Origin: Frateuria_A sp051900425
GTDB lineage: Bacteria; Pseudomonadota; Gammaproteobacteria; Xanthomonadales; Rhodanobacteraceae
Assembly (NCBI RefSeq): GCF_051900425.1
Contig: NZ_JBHZGK010000005.1
Coordinates: 1 to 64,000, forward strand
DNA: 64,000 nt
Direction: 5' to 3'
Part shown: positions 44,036 through 51,923 of the stretch, in pieces
Numbering within the stretch: position 1 is the stretch's first letter
Layout of the letters: each line of letters begins with the position of its first letter
Made by a program: the position numbers and the translations under genes
Notes under the pieces: generated by a model
What the model was told of the DNA's origin: nothing
What the model saw: only the letters and a program-made list of their open reading frames with translations
The model's database searches: none

Positions 44036-45856
44036 ATGCATACGACCGTGGAGCACCAGCTGGAGGCGACGTCCCTGGACGGGGAACGCGCCGCCGGCGA
44101 CGAGGCTGGCCCGCTGGATGCGGACGACCGCTACACCGTCCCCGGCTTCGACGCGGTCGCCCACCTGGCCGCCGCTTCGCTCGGCGTGGCGATGGTCGCG
44201 CTGGTACTCGATGGGGGCAGCGCCTACTGGTACAGCCGCGACGCCGGCCCGCACGATCCGCACGTCCTGCATCCGCTTTACCTGGAAGCCGCGCGCCGCG
44301 GCGCCGGTCAGGTGCTGCCCGACATCGCCGCCGACGCACGCTACCGCGACACGCCGCCGCTCACCGGCCCATCGCCGGCCACCTTGCGCTTCTTCGCCTG
44401 TGAACCGGTGTTCACCCTCAGCGGCCGGCACGTCGGCGCGCTGTGCGTCATGGACCACGCGCCACGTGTCGGCCTGGACGAGGCCGGACGGGCGGCCCTG
44501 CGCGACGCCGCGCGCCTGGCCGGCGCCGGCGTGGTGCTGGGCGGTTACCTCGGACGGACCGATCCGGTCACCCAGCTGCCGCATCGCAGTGCGTTCTTCG
44601 AGGACCTGCGAAGCCGCCACAAGAATGGCGCACAGCGGGCCTGGCTGATCGCCATCGAAGTGGCGCCGGTGGAACGCTTCAATGCCTTCGTGCGCGCGAT
44701 GGGCTTCTCCTACGCCGACGAACTGATGCGCGCGGTGGCCGCGCGCGTGCTGGCCTGGATGCCGCCGCGCACGAACCTCTACCAGGTCGGCGTGACCCGC
44801 TTTGCCGCCGTGCTGCCTGACGGCAGCACGCCGCTGGAAGCGGACCAGCTGGACGACCTGGTGTCGCGCCTGCGCACGCCGTTCGACTGCCTGGACATCC
44901 CGCTCACGCTGCAACCCGGCGTCGGCCTGCTCGACCTGGACGTGCGCCAGCTCGACGGTGCCGACCCGCTGCGCCAGGTGATGAGCGCGTCCTATGCCGC
45001 CCAGCGCAGCCCGCGCGGCTGGGCGCTGTACGAGCGCAGCCAGGACGAGCGCCACCGGCAGGAGTTCTTCCTGGTCACCGAGCTGGCCGCTGCGCTGACC
45101 GAACGCACCGAGCTTTACCTGCACTACCAGCCGCGCGTGCGCCTGAGCGACGGCCGCTGCGTCGCCCTCGAAGCGCTCGCGCGCTGGCGCCATCCGACCC
45201 TGGGCGAAGTGCCGCCGGGCCAGTTCGTGCCGCTGGCCGAACGCGCCGGCCTGATGCGTTCGCTGACCGGCTGGGTGCTCGACCACGGCGTCGCCCAGCT
45301 GGCCGCCTGGCGCCGCGCCGGCTGCGACGTCGGGCTGTCGCTCAACATTTCCAACGCCGACTTCGACGCCGACCTGGTCACGCGATTGCAGGACGTCGCG
45401 ACCCGCCACGGGATCGACCCGCGCATGCTGGAACTGGAGTTCACCGAAAGCACGCTGCTGGCACACAACGACGCCACCCACCGCCACCTGGACGCGGTGC
45501 GCGAACTGGGCACCGGCATCGCCATCGACGATTTCGGCACCGGCTACAGCAACCTCGCCTCGCTGCGGCAAATGCCGGCAACCTGCCTGAAGATAGACCA
45601 GTCGTTCGTGCGCGCGATGGACGCCAGCCGCCACGACGCGGCGATCGTGCGATCGACTGCCGCGCTCGCGCACGACCTGGGTTTCCGCGTGGTGGTCGAG
45701 GGTGTGGAAACCCGGCGCATCTACGACACCGTGCGGCGCATGGCCTGCGACGAGGTGCAGGGCTTCCACGTCTCGCGCCCGCTGCCGGCGGCCGCCGTGC
45801 CGCCCTGGCTCGAACGCACGGCCGACTGGCACGCCGACGGCGAGGGCGCGCCGTGA
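44036..45856 (+). CDS. GAF - degenerate GGDEF - EAL cyclic-di-GMP phosphodiesterase
   Basis: 606 residues; start chosen for the GGAGGGAGA site six bases upstream. GAF sensor domain about 35-160 (VLPDIAADARY, LRFFACEPVFTLSGRHVGALCVMDH). The GGDEF-like domain (about 175-320) lacks the GGDEF signature (VGVTRFAAVLPD in its place), so it cannot be a cyclase. EAL domain about 335-590 with catalytic residues present: VALEALARW, SLNISN, LELEFTES, IDDFGTGYSN, LKIDQSF, VVEGVET. It should hydrolyse c-di-GMP. The stop overlaps the start of a hemerythrin-type gene, suggesting oxygen or redox input. Confidence 0.92.
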   Translation: MHTTVEHQLEATSLDGERAAGDEAGPLDADDRYTVPGFDAVAHLAAASLGVAMVALVLDGGSAYWYSRDAGPHDPHVLHPLYLEAARRGAGQVLPDIAADARYRDTPPLTGPSPATLRFFACEPVFTLSGRHVGALCVMDHAPRVGLDEAGRAALRDAARLAGAGVVLGGYLGRTDPVTQLPHRSAFFEDLRSRHKNGAQRAWLIAIEVAPVERFNAFVRAMGFSYADELMRAVAARVLAWMPPRTNLYQVGVTRFAAVLPDGSTPLEADQLDDLVSRLRTPFDCLDIPLTLQPGVGLLDLDVRQLDGADPLRQVMSASYAAQRSPRGWALYERSQDERHRQEFFLVTELAAALTERTELYLHYQPRVRLSDGRCVALEALARWRHPTLGEVPPGQFVPLAERAGLMRSLTGWVLDHGVAQLAAWRRAGCDVGLSLNISNADFDADLVTRLQDVATRHGIDPRMLELEFTESTLLAHNDATHRHLDAVRELGTGIAIDDFGTGYSNLASLRQMPATCLKIDQSFVRAMDASRHDAAIVRSTAALAHDLGFRVVVEGVETRRIYDTVRRMACDEVQGFHVSRPLPAAAVPPWLERTADWHADGEGAP

Positions 45857-46262
45857 GGTTGACCGACATCCTGCGCGATCAGCATGCCCAGCTATACGCC
45901 CTGCTCGACGAACTGCAACGGCTGGGGCTGTCCGGCCCCGAAGGACGCGAACGGCTGCAGAAGGCAAGGCAGGCCATGCTTTCGCACCTGAGCCTGGAGG
46001 ACAACCGGCTCTACCCGGCCCTGCAAGCGAACCCGTCCACCTCCGGCCTGGCCAGCCGCTACGCCGAGGAGATGCAGCAGCTTACCCCGGCGCTGCTGGC
46101 GTTTTCGATACCTATCACGAGGGCAACGCGGAACCGCAGGCGTTCTCGCGCAGCCTGGGCCAGTTGCTGGCCGTGCTGCAGCAGCGCATCGGCCGTGAGG
46201 AAGGCCGGCTGTACCCGGCGTACGAAGCGCACTGCGAGCCGAGCGGCCTGCCTCCGGCTTAG
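45853..46262 (+). pseudogene. Hemerythrin-like (HHE) protein, frameshifted
   Basis: A GTG at 45853 overlaps the EAL stop and encodes MRLTDILRDQHAQLYALLDEL ... MLSHLSLEDNRLYPALQA ... LLAF. The frame then changes at the TTTT run 46102-46105, and the -1 frame continues FDTYHEGNAEPQAFSRSLGQLLAVLQQRIGREEGRLYPAYEAH to a stop at 46262. Together these give a normal hemerythrin-like four-helix protein with its histidines and glutamates, so one base appears deleted in the T-run. It could be a true pseudogene, a sequencing error, or a -1 slippage site. Without correction the first frame runs on as unrelated basic sequence. Confidence 0.8.
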
Positions 46263-46832
46263 GGCTGGGTCGGTTCGGTCGGGTGACCTTTGCCGAGGTG
46301 CTGCTCGCGGGGAGCGCAGGTTGTGCGTGTCTTCTGCGCGCCCTGTCTCCCGTGGGGAGAGGGCTGGGGCGACAGACCGGGCTCGCGGAGATGCACGCAG
46401 GAGCGTTGCTGGCTTGCCGTTCTTGCCTGGTCTCCGTGCGACTTGGCCCGCCTGCCGCAGGCTTCCCATGGCCTGACGGCGCTCGGGTCACTTTCTGCTG
46501 GCCCAGGGAGCAACCAACAGAAACGGCCTGCCAAACCCGGTGAGGGACGCGCGCTGGGCGCGTGCCCGCCTTGCCTGGTGATCGCTTGCTCTTGGAGGGG
46601 CGGCCGCCGCTTTGCCGCGGGCGCTCGGAAGCTGAGGCAGGAAGAGCGCCCGGTTGTGCACGTTCGCCGCACCCTGCTCCCTCTCCAGTCGGGGAGAGGG
46701 CTGGGGTGAGGGCCGGGGCTCGCGGGCATGTCTGCAGGAGCGTCTCGCTTTTCGTTCTTGCACGGCCTTCCCGCGACCTGGCGCGCCTACGGCGGCTTTC
46801 AAACGGGCAAGGGTGGGTGTAACCGGGTGCCG
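46263..46832. repeat. Composite intergenic element, inverted copy 3, and neighbouring stems
   Basis: 570 bases with no gene. About 46430-46720 carries the composite element in reverse orientation relative to 31568-31875: GCTCGGGTCACTTTC, CTGGCCCAGG, AACCCGGTGAGGGACG, CGCCGCTTTGCCGCGGGCGC and the closing CTCTCC...GGGGAGAGG stem (46678-46700). A further CTCCCGTGGGGAGAGGG stem lies at 46347-46366. The ACTTTC hairpin is degenerate in this copy. Confidence 0.75.
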
Positions 46833-47300
46833 CTACGGCTTCGAGGCCTTCAGCACGCTGATCTTGCCGTTGGCCTCCAGTCGCACCTCGGCCACGTCGC
46901 CCACCTCGCGCAGGCCTTTCTCCCGCAGCACCCGGCGGAAGGCTTCCTCGGACATGTCGTGCTTGCGCAACGAGCCCTCGATCACCCTGCCATCGCGCGC
47001 CAGCAGGCTGGCCTGGCCCTCGACCAGCCGGTCCAGGCCGGGCCAGCGCGCGCAGGTCCAGGCGACGCCCTTGTCCAGCAGGAAGATCGCCAGCACGCCG
47101 ATGATCGCCGCCAGCGGCGTCTTGTCGTCGCCGATGATCGCCGTGCGCAAGGTGCCGCCGACCAGCATCAGCACCACGATGTCGAAGGTGGTCATCTCGC
47201 CGAACGAGCGCTTGCCCAGCAGCCGCAGCAGGATCAGCAGGCCCAGATAGACGCCCGCGCCGCGCAGCGCATACACCCACCAGGGGTCTGACAGGTGCAT
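46833..47300 (-). CDS. DUF421 (YetF-family) membrane protein
   Basis: 155 residues. Three N-terminal hydrophobic segments (WWVYALRGAGVYLGLLILLRLLG, TFDIVVLMLVGGTLRTAIIG, LAAIIGVLAIFLLDKGVAW), then a small soluble domain (LLARDGRVIEGSLRKHDMSEEAFRRVLREKGLREVGDVAEVRLEANGKISVL). The GKRSFGEMTTFDIV stretch is the DUF421 hallmark. Function unknown; Bacillus homologues affect spore and stress traits. Four bases after the SDR gene, so co-transcribed with it. Confidence 0.9.
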   Translation of the reverse strand: MHLSDPWWVYALRGAGVYLGLLILLRLLGKRSFGEMTTFDIVVLMLVGGTLRTAIIGDDKTPLAAIIGVLAIFLLDKGVAWTCARWPGLDRLVEGQASLLARDGRVIEGSLRKHDMSEEAFRRVLREKGLREVGDVAEVRLEANGKISVLKASKP

Positions 47301-47304
47301 GGCG

Positions 47305-48330
47305 TCAGCCTGTCGAGCCGCCCATCACCGGCAGGATGGCGCCGCTGATATAGCTCGAGCAGCTCGGCGCGGCCAGGAACACGTACGCCGGCGAGAGCTC
47401 CTCCGGCTGCGCCGGCCGTCCCCACGGGTTCTGCTGGCCGAACTTGGCCACCTGCCTGGCCGACTTGTCGGCCGGATTGAGCGGCGTCCACACCGGCCCC
47501 GGCGCCACCGCGTTGACACGGATGCCGCGCGAGACCAGGTTGCTCGCCAGCGACATGGTGAAGGCGTGGATCGCGCCCTTGGTGGCCGAGTAGTCGAGCA
47601 GGTGCGCGTTACCGAACAGGCCGGTTTCCGAGCCGGTGTTGATGATCGCGCTGCCCTCGTGCAGGTGCGGCAGTGCCGCCCTGGCCATGTGGAAGTAGCC
47701 GTAGATGTTGGTGCGCATGGTGAGGTCGAAGTGCTCTTCGGTGATGTCCTCCAGCGCGTCGGCGTGTTCCTGGAACGCGGCGTTGTTCACCAGGACGTCC
47801 AGACGGCCGAATTCGTCCACGGTCCGCTGCACTGCCTGTTCGCAGAAGTCCGGATCCTTCACGTCGCCGCGGATCAGCAGGCAACGGCGGCCCTCCTTCT
47901 CCACGTAGCGCCTGGTTTCGCGCGCGTCCTCGTCCTCGGACAGGTACACCACCGCCACGTCCGCGCCCTCGCGCGCGAACAGCACCGCCACCGCGCGGCC
48001 GATGCCCGAATCGGCGCCGGTGATGATCGCGGCCATGTCCTGGAGCTTGCCGCTGCCGCGGTAGTCGGGCGCCTCGAACTGCGGGCGCGGCTTGAGCTTC
48101 GCTTCCTTGCCGGGCTTGCTCAGGTGCTGCTCGGGCAGCGGCGGACGCGGCTTGGGGCGCGGGCTCGTCTGGCCGGGTTGTTTCTTGGCCGTCTTCTTGC
48201 TCGCGGACTTGCTCGCCCTGGCCTTCTGCTTCTGCTTGTCCTCGGCGTCGATCTGCGATTGCACCTGCCGCTCTTTCGCCACCGCCTTGCCGGTGCCGTT
48301 GCCGCGCCTGGCGGTCTTCGTCGTTGCCAT
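47305..48330 (-). CDS. SDR oxidoreductase with lysine-rich N-terminal extension
   Basis: 341 residues from MATTKTARRGNGTGKAVAKE; GGAG upstream. Residues 1-80 are disordered, rich in Lys/Gln/Pro. The SDR domain follows: AAIITGADSGIGRAVAVLFA (about 98-118), LVNNAAFQ, catalytic Ser in IINTGSETGLFG, and Y-x3-K in LDYSATKGAIHAF (about 240). Similar to YhdF/YghA-type proteins associated with general stress. Downstream DUF421 shares the transcript. Confidence 0.9.
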   Translation of the reverse strand: MATTKTARRGNGTGKAVAKERQVQSQIDAEDKQKQKARASKSASKKTAKKQPGQTSPRPKPRPPLPEQHLSKPGKEAKLKPRPQFEAPDYRGSGKLQDMAAIITGADSGIGRAVAVLFAREGADVAVVYLSEDEDARETRRYVEKEGRRCLLIRGDVKDPDFCEQAVQRTVDEFGRLDVLVNNAAFQEHADALEDITEEHFDLTMRTNIYGYFHMARAALPHLHEGSAIINTGSETGLFGNAHLLDYSATKGAIHAFTMSLASNLVSRGIRVNAVAPGPVWTPLNPADKSARQVAKFGQQNPWGRPAQPEELSPAYVFLAAPSCSSYISGAILPVMGGSTG

Positions 48331-48558
48331 GATCCGCTCCCGTTGTGGCTGGGTATGGCTCGCGACGATAGGCAGCGCCTTGTGGCGGACAGGTGAGCGA
48401 GCGTTGCCGCGGGTGACCGGAGCCAGGACCGCCTCATCCGCCCCGTGGGGCACCTTCCCCCGCAGCCGCAAATGGGGGTCGGCGGCTGCGCAACCACGGG
48501 GCTTTTCCCGTTCTTGCCTGCAGGCGGATGGGGTGCGCGTTCGAGCGAAACCGCCAGG

Positions 48559-48606
48559 ACACGAAATATTGGGTTGACCGGCGTCAGCCACCCCGATATG
48601 TTGTGC
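48559..48606 (+). promoter_or_regulatory. nrdA promoter with paired NrdR boxes
   Basis: -35 TTGACC (48574-48579) and -10 TATGTT (48597-48602) are 17 bases apart. ACACGAAATATTGGGT (48559-48574) matches 13 of 16 positions of the NrdR box consensus acaCwAtATaTwGwgt, and CCCCGATATGTTGTGC (48591-48606) matches 11 of 16. They start 32 bases apart, the usual NrdR phasing, and overlap the -35 and -10. NrdR would repress the ribonucleotide reductase genes when deoxynucleotides are plentiful. The 228 bases before (48331-48558) contain only repeat remnants (CCCCGTGGGGCACCTTCCCC near 48443). Confidence 0.65.
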
Positions 48607-48610
48607 CCGT

Positions 48611-48798
48611 CGGTGCCCGTCCGGACGGATTGTCGGTCGGGCTTAAAAGGGAATCCGGTGCAAATCCGGAACTGCCCCGCAGCGGTAAGCGGAAACGAAC
48701 GTCCTCACATGCACTGGGCCGCTGCGCCTGGGAAGCGAGGGCAAGTAGGACGGATCGAACGATCCGGTGTCCGCAAGTCCGAAGACCTGCCGGCACGC
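48611..48798 (+). ncRNA. Cobalamin (B12) riboswitch upstream of nrdA
   Basis: Conserved aptamer blocks in order: AAAAGGGAATCCGGTGCAAA beginning at 48645 and continuing TCCGGAACTGCCCCGCAGCGG; the CACTGG...GGAAG segment (48712-48734); and the B12 box GCAAGTCCGAAGACCTGCC (48773-48791). The outer stem pairs GGTGCC near 48612 with CGGCAC near 48791. A GC-rich hairpin follows (48797-48816). It lies about 250 bases before nrdA on the same strand and presumably lowers reductase expression when adenosylcobalamin is abundant. Exact ends are approximate. Confidence 0.93.
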
Positions 48799-49051
48799 CG
48801 GGCCCCATGGGCCGGCGGTCGCGCTCCATGAGACGCGTCCGCCCGACCCTGTCGCGACCCGGCGCGGGTGACCGCTTCCGCGGGGAGGCGCGTCGCATGC
48901 GGGCGTTCTGGCGCCCGCGTGGGGCGTGCCGTCCATCGGAAGCGAGCCTCAGGCCCTGCGCGCGGGAGCAGGCGTTTGACGTTTTCGGAACCGTCGCGTC
49001 GGTGCGTTCTCCTCCGTATCGGCGCGGCGGCTTCCCTCCCGGAGCTTCCGC

Positions 49052-51463
49052 ATGGACACCCTCGACACTCCTTCCCGTGAAGGCACGCCCGCGCATGCCG
49101 ACGACAGCTTTGCCCTGACCCCTCCGCACAACCCCGCGCAGATGCGCGTGACCAAGCGCAACGGCGCCACCGAAAGCGTGGACGTCAACAAGATCGTGCG
49201 CGCGGTAACGCGCAACGCCGACGGCCTGCACGCGGTCGACCCGCTGCGGGTGGCGCTGAAGACCATCGGCGGCCTGTACGACGGCGCCAGCACGGCGGAG
49301 CTCGACCAGCTCTCGATCCGTACCGCCGCCGCGCTTACCGCGGAGGAGCCCGAATACGGCCAGCTCGCCGCGCGCCTGCTTGGCGCCTACATCGACAAGG
49401 AAGTGCGCGGGCAGGAGATCCAGAGCTTCTCGCAGTCGATCGCGCGCGGCGCGGGCTTAGGCCTGCTCAACGCACGGCTGCGCGATTTCGTCACCGCGCA
49501 CGCGCGCAAGTTGAACGACGCGATCGATCCGCTAGCGACCCGCCGCTTCGAATACTTCGGCCTGCGCACGGTGTACGACCGCTACCTGCTGCGCCACCCG
49601 CAGACACGCAAGGTGATCGAGACGCCGCAGCATTTCTTCATGCGCATCGCCTGCGCGCTCGGCGGCAACGACGTGGGCGAGGCGCTGGAGCTCTACCGCC
49701 TGTTTTCCTCGCTCGACTACATCCCCAGCTCACCGACGCTGTTCAATGCGGGCACCGCGCACGAGCAGCTTTCTTCGTGCTTCCTGCTCGACTCGCCGGC
49801 CGATTCGCTGGAGGCGATCTACGACAAGTACGCGGACGTCGCCAAGCTGTCGAAGTTCGCCGGCGGCATCGGCCTGGCGTTCACCCGCGTGCGCTCGCGC
49901 GGCTCGCTGATCCGCGGCACCAACGGCCATTCCAACGGGCTGGTGCCGTGGCTGAAGACGCTCGATGCCTCGGTCGCCGCGGTCAACCAGGGCGGCAAGC
50001 GCAAGGGTGCGTGCTGCGTGTACGTCGAGCCCTGGCACGCCGACGTGGAGGAGTTCCTGGAGCTGCGCGACAACACCGGTGACGAGGCACGGCGCACGCA
50101 CAACCTGAATCTCGCCAACTGGATCCCCGACGAGTTCATGCGCCGGGTCGAGGCCGACGACGACTGGTCGCTGTTCGATCCGAAGGCGGTGCCGCAACTG
50201 GTCGACCTTTGGGGCGTGGCCTTCGAGCGCGCCTACCGCGACGCGGAAGCGGCGGGCCTTGCCGTGAGGACGGTCAAGGCGCGCGAGCTCTACGCGCGCA
50301 TGCTGCGCACGCTGGCGCAGACCGGCAACGGCTGGATGACTTTCAAGGATCGCTGCAACGCCACCGGCAACCAGACGGCCGAGCCGGACAACGTGATCCA
50401 CCTGTCCAACCTGTGCACGGAAATCCTGGAAGTCACCGGCACCGACGAGACGGCGGTGTGCAACCTGGGCTCGATCAACCTGGCGCGCCACCTCGGCGAT
50501 GGCGCCTTCGACTTCGACAAGCTCGCCGACACCGTGCGCACCGCCGTGCGGCAGCTCGACCGGGTGATCGACCTCAACTTCTATCCGATCGCGACGGCCC
50601 GGCGCGCCAACCAGAAGTGGCGTCCCGTGGGCCTGGGCGTGATGGGCCTGCAGGATGCGTTGTTCCAGCTTCGCTTGCCGTTCGACTCGGCCGAGGCGCT
50701 GGCGCTGTCGACCCGCATCGCCGAGGAAATCTACTTCCACGCGCTGGACGAGTCCTGCACGCTGGCCGAGCGCGCCGGCCCGCACCCGGGCTTCGGCCAG
50801 ACCCGCGCCGCCCGCGGCGAGCTGCAGTTCGACTACTGGCCGCAGGCGTCAGTCAGCGACTCCGCGCGCTGGAATGTCTTGCGCGCGCGCATCCGCGCCG
50901 GCGGCCTGCGCAACTCGCTGCTGATCGCGATCGCGCCCACCGCCACCATTGCCTCGATCGCCGGCTGCTACGAGTGCATCGAGCCGCAGGTGTCCAACCT
51001 GTTCAAGCGCGAGACGCTCTCGGGCGACTTCCTGGTGGTCAACCGCTATCTGGTCGAGGAGCTCAAGACACTGGGGCTGTGGACCGCCGAGGTGCGCGAC
51101 GCGATCAAGCTGGCCGAGGGCTCGATCCAGGGCATCGCGGCGATTCCCGAGCGCCTGCGCCAGGTCTACCGCACCGTATGGGAGCTGCCGCAGAAGGCCT
51201 TGATCGACCTGGCCGCCGCGCGCGGGGCGTATATCGACCAGAGCCAGTCGCTGAACCTGTTCATGGAGAACCCGAACATCGGCCAGCTTTCCTCGATGTA
51301 CATGTACGCCTGGAAGGCGGGCATCAAGACCACCTATTACCTGCGCTCGCGCCCGGCGACGAAGATCGCCAAGACGACCGTCGCCGCGCCGGACCAGCAA
51401 CAGGCGAGCGCAGCGGTGTTCTGTTCACTCGAGAATCCGGACTATTGCGAGGCCTGCCAGTGA
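49052..51463 (+). CDS. nrdA: Class I ribonucleoside-diphosphate reductase alpha subunit
   Basis: Reduces ribonucleoside diphosphates to deoxy forms with the radical from NrdB. 803 residues; start has GGAG eight bases before. One ATP-cone (about 30-120: MRVTKRNGATESVDVNKIVRAV) for dATP feedback. The catalytic barrel has the redox cysteine in LSSCFLLDS (about 240), the active-site trio in SNLCTEI (Asn-x-Cys-x-Glu, about 450), CNLGSINL, and PTATIASIAGCYECIEP. The two radical-path tyrosines are in MYMYAWKAGIKTTYYLRSR, and the C-terminal thioredoxin-docking pair is CEACQ. The long 250-base leader carries the riboswitch. The first product of an nrdA-KTSC-nrdB unit. Confidence 0.95.
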   Translation: MDTLDTPSREGTPAHADDSFALTPPHNPAQMRVTKRNGATESVDVNKIVRAVTRNADGLHAVDPLRVALKTIGGLYDGASTAELDQLSIRTAAALTAEEPEYGQLAARLLGAYIDKEVRGQEIQSFSQSIARGAGLGLLNARLRDFVTAHARKLNDAIDPLATRRFEYFGLRTVYDRYLLRHPQTRKVIETPQHFFMRIACALGGNDVGEALELYRLFSSLDYIPSSPTLFNAGTAHEQLSSCFLLDSPADSLEAIYDKYADVAKLSKFAGGIGLAFTRVRSRGSLIRGTNGHSNGLVPWLKTLDASVAAVNQGGKRKGACCVYVEPWHADVEEFLELRDNTGDEARRTHNLNLANWIPDEFMRRVEADDDWSLFDPKAVPQLVDLWGVAFERAYRDAEAAGLAVRTVKARELYARMLRTLAQTGNGWMTFKDRCNATGNQTAEPDNVIHLSNLCTEILEVTGTDETAVCNLGSINLARHLGDGAFDFDKLADTVRTAVRQLDRVIDLNFYPIATARRANQKWRPVGLGVMGLQDALFQLRLPFDSAEALALSTRIAEEIYFHALDESCTLAERAGPHPGFGQTRAARGELQFDYWPQASVSDSARWNVLRARIRAGGLRNSLLIAIAPTATIASIAGCYECIEPQVSNLFKRETLSGDFLVVNRYLVEELKTLGLWTAEVRDAIKLAEGSIQGIAAIPERLRQVYRTVWELPQKALIDLAAARGAYIDQSQSLNLFMENPNIGQLSSMYMYAWKAGIKTTYYLRSRPATKIAKTTVAAPDQQQASAAVFCSLENPDYCEACQ

Positions 51464-51475
51464 TGGGAATGGCGC

Positions 51476-51706
51476 ATGCAGCGATACGGCAACCGCCCAG
51501 GCCATTCCGGGATCGCCGAGTACGAGCTGGCGCCCGGTCGGATACGCGTCCGCTTCGTCAACAACCCGGAGATCTGCGGGTACGACCGTGCGCGCCCGGG
51601 GGCCGGGTACGTACGCGAAATGAAGAAGCGGGCGAAAGGCGGTCGGCGACTGGCGACGTACTTCAGCCAGCACGTAGGCGACAACTACGCCCGCAAGTAC
51701 GGATAG
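51476..51706 (+). CDS. Small KTSC-like protein between nrdA and nrdB
   Basis: 76 residues, starting 12 bases after the nrdA stop with GGGAA upstream. MQRYGNRPGHSGIAEYELAPGRIRVRFVNNPEICGYDRARPGAGYVREMKKRAKGGRRLATYFSQHVGDNY resembles the KTSC fold (beta strands, then a helix and a YF-x-x-H ending), a domain linked to nucleic-acid binding in some proteins. Strongly basic. Its place inside the reductase operon suggests a related role, but none is known to me. The call is a resemblance, not a firm family assignment. Confidence 0.6.
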   Translation: MQRYGNRPGHSGIAEYELAPGRIRVRFVNNPEICGYDRARPGAGYVREMKKRAKGGRRLATYFSQHVGDNYARKYG

Positions 51707-51923
51707 CCGAACGACCCGCGCGTAGAACCCACCTCTCCCGCCGGGAGGGATGTTGGGGTGAAGTACAGCCCTCGCCACAAGTCGTACACGTTGAGCGCAG
51801 GCGCGCAGCGGCGAAGTCGAAGGGCCGCGCGCCCACCCACCCGGCAAGACGCGCACCCTCATCCGCGCGGCACCTTCGCCCGTCGACAGCCCGGCGGGAG
51901 CGGAACGACATTCAAGGCAGCCC

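Noticed and set aside
46106..46476. Continuation of the hemerythrin frame to 46476 as a genuine C-terminus
   Set aside because: After the T-run this frame is basic, low-complexity and enters intergenic repeats, while the -1 frame continues the family sequence.
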